NCBI GenBank assembly: GCA_014155875.1
Contig: JACEFZ010027920.1
Coordinates: 1-64,000, forward strand
Reading direction: 5' to 3'
DNA length: 64,000 bases
DNA from: Cepaea nemoralis
Taxonomy: Eukaryota > Mollusca > Gastropoda > Stylommatophora > Helicidae
Of this stretch, positions 21,212 through 33,200 are shown piece by piece (positions within the stretch are counted from its first letter, which is position 1; each line of letters starts with the position of its first letter). Both the position numbers and the translations under genes were made by a program. Below the pieces are notes generated by a model. It worked only from the letters and a program-made list of their open reading frames with translations. It was not told the origin of the DNA and did no database searches.

Positions 21212-24200
21212 GTAAAAAGCTAGGATGTTAATTCTTTACTCATGTAACACATTTCATTGTTGGCATTATGAGCCAGGAGCCGCGGTAGCACTACACCTAG
21301 ATGCTCGCTTGCTGTACCAGTGGTCTTGGGTTCAATCCACATCAGGGCGATTTCAAATATTTTAAATTTACCTGGGCTCCCAGGTCGACCCAGCCTCCCA
21401 GGTCGACCCAGCCTAGGAAATGTCTTGGGAAGTAAAGACAACCAGAGTGATGCCACCATCACCCACTGAGTGCTGTGTAGATTATACAAATATGAGCTTT
21501 GCTTCGTATGCCCAATGCAAATCAGGCATGTCAAAGGGACCTTTACTTTTTTTTTTATGATGTGTGTGGCAGCAGGATTAGGGGAGAAGGCACTTATCTA
21601 AAAGTCTATATATATTCAACCCATCCTTCCTAGTTTCCCCTATTTTCTATTCTCTAATTAGATTGAATTTTTCAGAATGTTTACCAGTCTTGAATATGTG
21701 GGGTTTTGAATATATTAACCTGGGAAGGTTAACCCGGTCAACAAATACCTGCAGAAGTTGGATGTGTCAGCCTAACGGCGCAAGAACGCAGCTCTGCTGT
21801 AAACAGGCACAACGCAATCACGTCCGGAAAAGAAAGTCCGGATGAACACAGAAAAAGTTTAAGGGGTCAGCGTGATACTGACCATAATGCCCAGCTAGTG
21901 CTGATTGGTCTAAAATAATATGGTTCTGGCACCATATGTTTAGTGTGTCTTAAGGCATGCTAAAGGGTCCTTTATTTGACTGTTTTTACCTAGAGGCCGT
22001 CACTGGCTTTACGGAGTTCATGCTCTGTGTGTTGCTTTCAACTGGCTGCACTGTGGAAAGAAACCATTTCATGTGGGATAAAACGTGTTGCAGGGAAGTC
22101 AGTTCTCTTGCTTGTATACACCCCTTTAAGGTTAGGATATGCTGTCTGGCTTAGTCTTTGCTGCATACAATTTGGTATTCATCGTTTTCCATTTCTCTGA
22201 GCAATATTAATCAATTTGCAGCTTGGAAGGCAATTCTTGGCTTCTGAGAAAATTTAGCCAGAGACTTAATAATTTTAACATATTTGTCATCTTATAGTCC
22301 ACACCGTGTGGCTTTAGTGATCATGGCTATCCACAGTTTCTGTCCCATGTACTACCAATTATTTCTGTTACCTATGTTCTCCCATGTCATAATGTTCAAC
22401 TGTTCAGCATCTTCTGTCTTGGTCTCCCATTGTCACAGTGTACTCCAGCTTTTCCCTTCATATTTTTTTTTCCGTGTTTCTATCCTGTTTCAGGATATTG
22501 CGGTCAACATCAGCATCTTTCAGCTGTATGTTGATTCCTAGGCTAGATTACGCTCATCAGCACGCCACGACTTTCTGAGCGGCCGGCTCCATACTCTCAT
22601 AAGTCACTGGCGCGACTCGAACCGCTTCCAGTTCTTGTGCGCTCACGTCAACCACGAGAGTATTCAGGGTTGCTGAGAAAGCTGCTAACCCCTCGGCCAG
22701 GGAGACCGGCTTTCCCTTCACATGACAAGCCCAAAGAATATAGCCTGTCTTCTTCTGATGTGTGTAACAAGTCCTGTTTATGTTCTAACATCTTCCAAGA
22801 TGTCTTCATTACCATTCTATCTGTACGCGGTATTCTCGTCATTCATCTAGAAAACCAAAATTCCTCAGCTTTCAAATAATTTCTCACTAGTCCTCTTTTT
22901 TCATATCCTATTTACAGGATGTTGCAGTCAACACCAGCATTTTTTAGCTGCTGTTGATGTCTTGGCAAGTTTTATGTTCTTCTTCTTCTTCTTCGTTCAT
23001 CCGGAGTTTTTTTTCGAATGTGATTGCGTTGTGCCTGTTTACAGCAGAGCTGCGTTCTTGCACCGTTAGGCCGACACATCCGACTTCTGCGGGCATTTGT
23101 TGACCGGGTTAACCTTCCCGGGAGTTTTATGTTCAGTAGTTTGCCATTGCTTTATGAACGACCGGCTCACATGCCTTTCCGTAAGAAACCAACGCGACAC
23201 AATCCACTGCCGAATCTCGCGCAGCAGTGTTTCATATGTGGGTATACAGGATTATGAACAGCATCCTTAACCCCGTAGCCAGGGAGACCAGCCACTAGTC
23301 CTCTAGTTGTCCATAATTCACTTCCATACATCAGGATTGGCTTCATATAGCTCTTAAGAACTTTAACATATAGTAAAGTATTGTTAATGACCATTGAGTT
23401 AAAACAAAAATGTTTTCAAGAAAAAATGTTTCAAGAAACGTATGTCATTTTCTTATTTATTTCCAAAAAGGTTGGCAAACAGCCCAGTCAACAAATCGTA
23501 TCTGCCCACAAGTTCATCCTGTCCATTGGCAGTGCAGTTTTCGATGCTCTTTTCAATGGACACCTTGCAACTTCAGACAACGTTATTGACATCCCAGATG
23601 TTGAACCAGCAGCATTTGGAGCTTTGCTGCGATTTTTGTACACAGATGAGGTTCAGATTGGTCCAGAGACTGTAATGACCACACTCTATACTGCCAAAAA
23701 ATATGCCGTTCCTGCACTGGAACGTGCTTGTGTAGACTTTCTGAAGCGCAATTTAAGTCCAGATAACGCATTTATGCTCTTAACTCAAGCCCGCCTGTTT
23801 GACGAGCCTCAGCTTGCAGCTTTGTGTTTGGAAACAATTGACAAGAACACCTCAGAAGCTCTAGCAGCTGATGGATTCACAGACATAGATCTAGATACAT
23901 TGTGTGCTGTATTGGAGAGGGATACTCTAGGCATTAGAGAATGTAAACTGTTCTCTGCTGTCTGTAGATGGGCAGAAGCTGAATGTTTGAGGCAGAATAA
24001 CATGCCTCCAACCAGTGAAAACCAGGTACTTGATTGTTGTCTTGAAGTTTATCATCATCATCATTCTGTGGCTTGTCCTCTGCAGAATTGGTTGTCTCCT
24101 CCCAGCACCCCAAAAATTTTCCTCTATCATAAGCCAGATGTCCTGCTTCTGTTACTCCATCCATCCATCCATCATGTGCCAGCCAATACATATGGGTGGT

Positions 24201-27200
24201 CATGTTCTGCCATCTCACTTGATCACCAGAGTTACGGTTACTGCCATGTATAAATTATCTATCGCATCTTGAATTCATCTATGTTGTGATCTTCTCCACT
24301 TCCCCGACACAACTTCCTCTATTATCTTTTTCTATCCTGTCTTTTTACATGCCCAAATTTATTTATTGTAGTTTCCACGACCAATCTTCTTCAGTGTTGT
24401 GTGAACATACTCAGAGTTACTGTGATGAAACTAAACATCATTGACTCTTCATGTAGTGGTGATGGAGGGAGGAGAGTGAGAGAGCTTAAGTGTGGTTTGT
24501 GAGGGGACTTTATTGTACATGAACACTTCCATAAGCTCAGTGAGGATCCAGATCTGTGTATAGCAGAATCACATATACTAAGGAGACGTGGTAGTGCACT
24601 GACATGCATGCTTTCTACCGGTCTGATGATTATTTGTTCGGATCCCTATGGGGGTAAATTTTTTTAATTGGTGCCAGGAAATCCTGGGAAGTAAAGGTGG
24701 CTAGCACGATATCGACCACATCCCCCATCAAGTGCCCATTTATCTATAACAATATAGTACTAGCAGTATCTGCTTTGGAACTACCTGTTGTGGCCTATTC
24801 TACCAGTTCCTTTAGATTTCCAACTATAGGAATTTTACGTGCTGTGTCATTTGTTTGCTGTTATCTAAAAATGGCTAATCATCTGATCCACTACCCTTGG
24901 ATCAGGGTGGAGTATACTATACAGTTGTTTCATTTTATACAAATCCATACTGAATTATATCCAGTTTTCTGCAGTTGACTGTGGACATAAAATATTAACT
25001 CTTAGAATATTCTAACTCCAGTTTTGAACTGTGCCTTACTATGGATCATATAATGAGCAGTAATTAGACTAAATGAAGTTAGTGAGCAATAATTGGACTA
25101 AATGGATAAAGACGAGAGGATCTACGTCATTGCACCAGGCATTATCCCATATAGCTCAGTTTCTTTTGTAGAATGCCCTGCGGAAAGCGCCATGCATAAC
25201 ATGAACTCGTTAGTTCCAGCAATGACCCCTAGGAGTTTCTGATAACATTGCGCTCGTGAACTGAATGACCGGGATGAGCCTACTGCCTTGCTACAGGCTT
25301 ACCACTTCATCGCAGAGACCAAATCTCGTGAGATATTGTAAACAGAGATCAGGCTTGATTGCTTTTAATATTTTCAATAGAAGCTGTCAAAGTTGATTGA
25401 TTTAAAAAATTTTCTTTTTTAATAAGAAAGAAAGCTTGATCAGTTTTGTGAATATTTTAATGTAAAAGATTCAGATTGCTTTATTATATTAATTAATATT
25501 TGTGATACAAAACATCAAGTATAATTCTTTTGTTTATATAGTTGTTTATACAGAAGTTACACACGGCTTGTCTCTGATGTTAAGAAGGTTAGTATTTAAC
25601 AGTAAATACTACTTGTCTACCTCTCAGCGCCGTGTGTTATCACAAGCACTTCGCCTGATCAGGTTTCCATTGATGACCGTGGAAGAGTTTGCCATGGGGT
25701 CAGCACAGAGTGGGATCCTGGAAGACAGGGAGGTGGTGGAGCTCTTTCTCTACTTCACCGTGAACCCAAAGCCTGTCATCAGCTTCTCAGATGTGCCAAG
25801 ATGTTGTCTGACTGGCAAGGAGCAGGTCGTGTCAAGGTTCTGTCAGATCGAGAGCAGATGGGGCTACAGTGGAACAAGTGACAGAATCAGGTACATTAGT
25901 TCGGTGTTCAGCATTATTTTAAACTCAGTCCCAGGTAGTACTTTTTGTGATTCAGTTAATACAATAATTTTGTTATTTTATGTGTAGGCAGTAGCTTATA
26001 AAAACTAGTGGAACAAGTGACAGAATAAGGTACATTAGTTCAGTGTTGAGCGTTATTTTAAACTCTATCCCTGGAAGTACATTTTGTGATTCCGTTAATA
26101 TGATAATTTAGTTATTTTATGTGTTGGCAGTCTCTTACAAAAACTAGTGGAACAAGTAAACAAGCATAGTGCAGAATGGGACTTAGATATTATCATCCAA
26201 AAAACGAAAACTATGATCAATAGCAGTCGAAAGGAGAGGTCATCAATGAACATCTTAGAAAACGGGGAGATACTAAACAAGTAACAAGTGGGAAGAGATG
26301 GATGAACAGCAGTCTGACAGAATGTACAGTCAAGGCGAGAGACATGCAGAGTTGGAGATCGATTGCAGCCAACCTTCATTGTGGAGACCAGATCGAGTAG
26401 CTTACAAGTTACAAAACCATAGTAGCAATTCAAATGGGAAATAAAGAGGATCTTTGCTGGGAATTTATGGGTCATCATCTAGCACACTAACCACTATGGC
26501 TTCAAAGCCATTATATCATTTTAATATCCTTATCAAATTTTCTCCAAACTTTGCTTTAAAAACAACAGAAAAGGAATCTTCAGTTTGAATGAGTTAAATG
26601 AGAATCTTGATTGAAATGTTTTTATCTTTTTGTTTTGTCATAAGCAGCGACAAATATCAATACCTTGACTTAGTCTACTTATCTTTTGTCACTTTGTGAT
26701 TTGTCACTTTGTAACATTTTCTCCTCAAGTTTTCTTCTCACATCTGATTTCATCCAAACTCTTATAGTGTTTATCAATTTGTATACATCCTTTACTGTTT
26801 TTAGGTTATTTAGTATATTCTATAATTTACTATATTCTATAGTCTTTTGTTTTTCCTTTTGATCATTTAAGAATTGCACACATATGTGTCTATTATAAGG
26901 TTAGTTATTTATGTTTTCTTCATCCAAAATAAATAAATTTGCAAGCAAATTGTATAAAAACTATGCTTTGATATTAAATCCATAATTATTAACTATTGTC
27001 CATACTCTGGTCCTTAACCAGATGAAAGTGCAAGGTATTGCTGTATCATTTTCCTCTAATGAACCAGCTTAGAAGAATATTGGTCCTCATCAGCTTGATA
27101 AAAGCACAATCTAATGCTGCATGTAATGAGCAGTTTCAGAATAAGAATAGTTGCGTTCAAGAGCTTGATGTAAGTAAGAGATATTGCTATATTATTTACC

Positions 27201-30200
27201 TGTAATCAACAATCTGAGAATAAGAATAGTTGTACTCATCAACTTGATTAAACACAATATAGTGCTGTATAATTTACCTGTAATGAACAATCTGAGAATA
27301 AGAATAGTTGTACTCATCAGTTTGACAAAAATGTAAAATCGCAGCTGAACATGTTGCATGGAGGGCAAATATCGGAAATGGAATAAAGACAAAGGAGAAT
27401 TTTATTGCAGATAAGTCGCACACCAAGCGTGCACGACGTAAAGTGTTGCATGATGGTGGAAATGACCATGTGTTTATGTGCATCCACTGTGGACAAACAT
27501 TTGCAGCGTGAATTGGCCTTATCAGTCACATTCGCTACCGCCGTGGGTTGTAGTTATGCCTTTTTGAAGCATAATGTAACAAACTATCGTCCATCAAGAC
27601 GGCAAGGTGCCAATAAATGTATTGATGTATGATAAAAGCACAAAGTACCGTTATATGATTTACCTGTAATGAACAATCTTTACTCACGAACTTGACTGAT
27701 CTCTCTACAGATTCATGGTGAATAGGAGAATTTTTGTTGTGGGTTTTGGTCTCTATGGAAGCATACATGGTCCTACAGAATATGCTGTTAATATTCAGGT
27801 AAAATGAGCATTTCTATCACTTGTGTTTATGCTTAATTATTTTCAAATCCTTTTGGGCATTGGGTTTTATTCTGTTGACAGTGAAATACCTCAAACCTGT
27901 AGAGGAAACATTACAAACTGAGGTCTAATCCCAGCCTGTCCCTGTGTGCTGTGCTCAATCAGGGCCTGGAATTTTAATATGCCTCCCGGCTGATGCAGAG
28001 TTCCATTATTGGTCTTGCACACCTCGCAGGTTTCAGCAATTGGAGAGGGGAAGGAGAACTCTACAACACAGTCCACGGGGAGATGGTATTCTTGTAATGG
28101 GTTACCTAACCTCAGTGATAGAAGCAGCCCTTTTCAGGGCTCAGACGACCTGAACATCAGTGATTAAAACTTAAATCTCAAGTCACCAGAGGATTCACTC
28201 CAAGCACTGTCAGATTTATGGTATATAATTTTATTAAGATCTGGTTTCTGTGTTTGTAACAAAGCACAGTAAATAATGTAGATTATCGAATGAAGTCAAC
28301 TTTCTTATTCTTCTTCCCTAAGCATGTTTAATTGTGTGTGTGTGTTTGTTTTTTCCAAGGTGCATTATTATCACATAGATCAATTCACAAATGCTCTGAT
28401 CACCTCCTTTAAATTAATGCACAGTGCATAAGCTTTGCAGCAGTGACAAAAGTCCAAAGAATCGCACATAGTTTTTTCATGTAAGCTTGAACTTTTCAGT
28501 CAAAGCAATTATGATATGCAGTGCTTCTTCTCTTAGAATCCCAAACATCACATAATGTGTTCTCTTATTTTTTGCTTTTGGCCGGAGCATACTTAAGAAG
28601 TGTGGCCACTGCACTGTGTATTCTTTAAAATTAATTTTTCTTTGTGGTTATCTGCTGCAAAACTTCTGGGACAAAAATAGTTAATAGTTGATTGTAGACT
28701 TTAGAGACAATCCAATGTATAATTTAGTTGTCCTGTACTTTCTGTTACAGATGTTTTACATTTTTGGATTCTGACTACTTCATTAATTTTTTTTCCGCGT
28801 TTCCATCCTGTTTCAGGATATTGCAGTCAACACCAGCATCTTTCAGCTGTATGTTGATTCCTAGGCTAGATTGCGCTCATCAGCACGCCATGACTTTCTG
28901 AGCGACCGGCTCCATACTCTCATAAGTCACTGGCGCAACTCGAACCACTTCTAATTCTCGTGCGCTCAGTCAACCACTAGAGTTTTCTGGGTTAACGGAG
29001 AAAGTTGCTAACCCCTCGACCAGGGAGCCGGCACTTCATAATACATGCAGTAAAATTATAGTGGTCTCCAGCTGAAAATGACATTTATTCAGATGATAAA
29101 TAAATAATTTATACATGGCATATGAACATAGTTGTAATTACGTTAATCATTGAGTAATTCAAAAGTGAACACTGTTTTACCTTCCAGATTATTCACATGG
29201 ATTCAACAAAAGTGCTCGGTTCAAACGACCCCACTTTTCAGTGCGATGGAAGCACATCAACATTTCGAGTCATGTTTAAGGAACCAGTGGAGATTTTGCC
29301 AAACACTAGCTACATTGCTTGCGCCACACTTAAGGTATCTTGTGCATTGTTTTGGTTATGCATCCTTTATAATTGTTTCACAGGAGTAAATAAGCATGCA
29401 CGTAAAATTTGCATAAATAAATCAATAATGTATCGAGTCCTGAAAGTTTTACAAAATATATGTTTTAGGCGTGTATATGTTGCAGAGTGACATTAATCAT
29501 TATTACATAGTTGATTTCAGAAAATCAGAACAATTTTTTCCCGTAGTGAATTTGAATAATGAAGACACAAACAATAGATTGCATGATTTATTGCCTGGCA
29601 TATTTTGCTGCATCTCGTGAAGTACTTACTGCAGAATTCACACAACATAAAGTAAAATAGATGAATCCTTCAAGCTGAAATATACACATGTTCACACAGT
29701 AATGTCAATTGTCTGCCACGGTATTTTTAAACTGACTGTCATGTCTTTCTGTTTGCACAAACTGGCCAGTGTAGATTTGTCATTATGGCTTCTGCAAACT
29801 TTAACAAGCGACTATTTTGTGTATTAAATAACACGCGAAAGGCACTGTCTCTATCAATCACATGGCCGGTTTCCAACATGTGCCATGCAATCGACGAAGT
29901 GGGAAATTTGTGGTGTGTCGGCCTTCCTAGGCTCCTATTGCCTGTGTGTAGTATCTTGTCAATCCAATTAGGTATGTGTTCAACCACTCTGTTGTTCAAC
30001 TGCCGCTCTGTTCTGCTGATGTAGGTAGACTGGCACCTGCATGTGAATTGGTAAATGCATTTGGTGTACAGAGGAGCAGATTCTTCAACTGCTGGGGTGG
30101 AAATAGGTGTGGTTCTAATAACTGGAGTTGCAGCACAGAATGTTCGGCCGACTACTGTGATAATCCAGTCCTGTAGACGTTGCATTAAGTCACACCCTCG

Positions 30201-33200
30201 AAAGGTTAGCTGGATAAAATACCTTGAGTTTAGGGACTGAAGTTTCGTATGGTTTAGGTTTCGGCTGTTGGCAGTGGCGCTTTATAAATCCTGTGGAGTA
30301 CCCATTCAGGTTTAAGACATTCTTCAGAGTTTTAAATTCCTCTGTCAATGTGTCCTAGCAGTCAAAGAGGGTCCGTACTAAGCCCCATTTATACGGAAGA
30401 GCGAAGCTCTGAAAATTTAAGTATTGGCCAGTCCATGTTTCTTTGCGGTAAACCGATGTTTGAATTGTGCTGTCTGCTCTACGTCTCATTAGAATATCTA
30501 GGAACGGCAACGCTTCGTTGTGTTCATGTTCCATAGAGAGAGAGATGTTTGTATGCATCATGTTCATTATGGCATGGAACGATGTTGCTTGTAACTCCAC
30601 TGTGATGATAATTAGTATATCATCCCCATAACGTCGGTAGAAGACCAAGTTTTTAATGCCTCAGGATCTTTTTTCTTCTAAATGTGCCATGAAGATGTCC
30701 ACTAGAATAGGACCAAGAGGACTCTCCATTACCACTCCATCAATTTGGCGGTGTGACTTTTTTTAGTTGATTTATTCAATTTCTACGTGGGCGGGCAGTT
30801 TTCCATTATTGGAAAGTGAGCTTTCTTCTGATGTTTTTTCTTCTTTTGTTTGTTGAAGCAAATCACACATTTATCTTCTGTTTTGTCATTTTCAGTCACT
30901 TTTTCAATAGAATGCATGTTTTAATATCTTGTCTGGCATCAGCTGAAAAAAAAAGTGATTGACCAGGTAAGAAAATTGAAGTATATGAAAAGGGGGGAAA
31001 TTGATGGCCTATTAGTGAAGCTGAGGCAAATGTAATCAAATCATCATCATCCTGGTACAAAAGCGGTCCTAAAGGTGTGGCATATCATGAAATTAACAAA
31101 TTGTCTCTTTTCACCACAATGTGCCAGGCTACCTTTTATAATATGTGCCATTGTTTTGAGAAAGTTGACATTATTTGAGGGGATTTTCCTTGGCCTACCG
31201 AAAAAAATCTTGTTGATGTCCTCTGGATTTAGAGCATTTTAGGATACCAAAAACTGTCAAAGGGAGCTAGAAGTTGATTGTGGGGTGACAGTGGCAAGAG
31301 ATCAGTATAAGGCTAGTTAACCAAATCATCAAAGGTCAGCTTGAAACACTGGTCATAGCCTACGAAGATATCCTCTCACCTACTCGTAAAACAAAGACCA
31401 AAATTAGCAGGGTACTAATCAGAGAGTTGCTTTTTGCGGATGATGCTGCGATTACGACCCACTCTGAGGAAGAATTACAACATCTACTATCTGCATTCTC
31501 CAATGCTTGTTCTGAATTTGGTTTAACAATTAACAAAAAGAAGACACAGATTATGTCACAAGGTGCACATGGTGTACCATCAATCTTAATTGACGACGCC
31601 GAACTGGAGATAGTAGACCATTTTACATATCTTGGATCAGAGGTAAATAGCAAATTATCCATCGATCAGGAAATCAACATCAGGATTGGCAAGGCAGCAA
31701 CAACAATGAACATGTTAGCAAAAAGAGTATGGGAGAACAGGAAGCTTACTGCCAAAACAAAAGTCCTCGTCTACCACGCCTGTGTCCTTAGTACTCTTCT
31801 TTGTGGCAGTGAAACCTGGACAACTTATTCACGCCAAGAGAAACGTTTAAACAGCTTTCATATGCAGTGTCTGCAAAGAATACTTGGTATTAAGTGGCAA
31901 GACAAAATCACAAATACTGAAGTATTGGAAAGATCAGGTTGTGTGACGGTGTATTCCATGCTCAGTCTTCGTAGACTTAGATGGATAGGACATGTTAGGA
32001 GGATGGATGATGGTAGAATACCAAAGGACATCTTTTTTGGTGAATTACAGATGGGTAGGAGATCTCAGGGTCGGCCTCTACTACGATACAAAGATGTGTG
32101 TAAGCGGGACATGATTGATACAGGCATTGATAATGCACAATGGGAGCACGTCGCCGCTGAACGTGTTGCATGGAGGGCAACTATCAGAAATGGAATAAAG
32201 ACAAAGGAGAAAATGATTGCAGATAAAGCACACACAGAGCGTGAGAGACGTAAGATGGTGCAAAATGGTGGAAATGACCATGTTTTCACATGCACCTACT
32301 GTGGGCAAACATTTGCAGCAAGAATTGGCCTTACCAGCCACACTCGCCACCGCCATGGATCGTAGTTATTGCCATATGACAGTTATTAAGCCTTTTTGAA
32401 GCACAATGTACCAAACTATCGTCTGTCAAGACGGAAAGGTGCCAATACTCATAAAACAACATAAAAGTTGGACTCATTCAACCAGCTTTCATAGCACTGA
32501 TTATAATTGAGATTATTTGTATTTGCGGTTTTCTTTATATAGTTTACCTTCTTTGTGTTTGATTTTTGTTTCCCCAAGAAGATGAGGCTTATAAGCTATT
32601 TTGTTAGCCACTGACTTTGTGCAGGGAATTATTTATTAATGATGTTGTTGAGTTATCGACTGTTGGCATCCCAATGCCATTCTCATGGAGGTGCAGCTGT
32701 TCCAAGGACCCATAGTGAGTGTGTAACTGTTGGAGTAGGTGGCTTTCCCTAATGTTTCAATGTGCAGGACATTTGAACAGGTGATCGGTGGTGTCATATG
32801 GCTGAGGACAATGTCTGCATGGGGTGCATGCTGGGGATTATATTCTGATATCACAGATTTCCCTGTTTCTCTGCAGTGAGATTGGATACCTAACTTTTTC
32901 AGATGAGGAAATACATGAGGTGCTGTGTGCAAGCTGCACACATGAAATAAATCACATACACTAGGCCGTAAGGCCACTTGTGCTGCAAATTTCTATCTTG
33001 GAACCTCCAGCATGAGAATGGAGGTGAAAGCAGTAACAGCGGCATTCCGTTGATTAGAGGAGACCACTGCAACACACATTGCATTCATTACAGACTCACA
33101 GAGAATGCTTAGCATCATGGAGAAAGGAATGTTTTGTGCGGAATGGCTATCCTCACTTCAGAAATCAGATTGTGAGAATTGTATGGATTTTTTTTGCCCT

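Noticed and set aside
23381..24253. A 290-codon single-exon BTB gene
   Set aside because: The BTB/BACK similarity starts at 23471 and stops at the donor at 24025, so it is exon 2 of BTBD2.
25502..25987. A 161-codon single-exon gene
   Set aside because: Only 25628-25890 is coding: it matches exon 3 of BTBD2 between a good acceptor and donor, and the flanks are intron.
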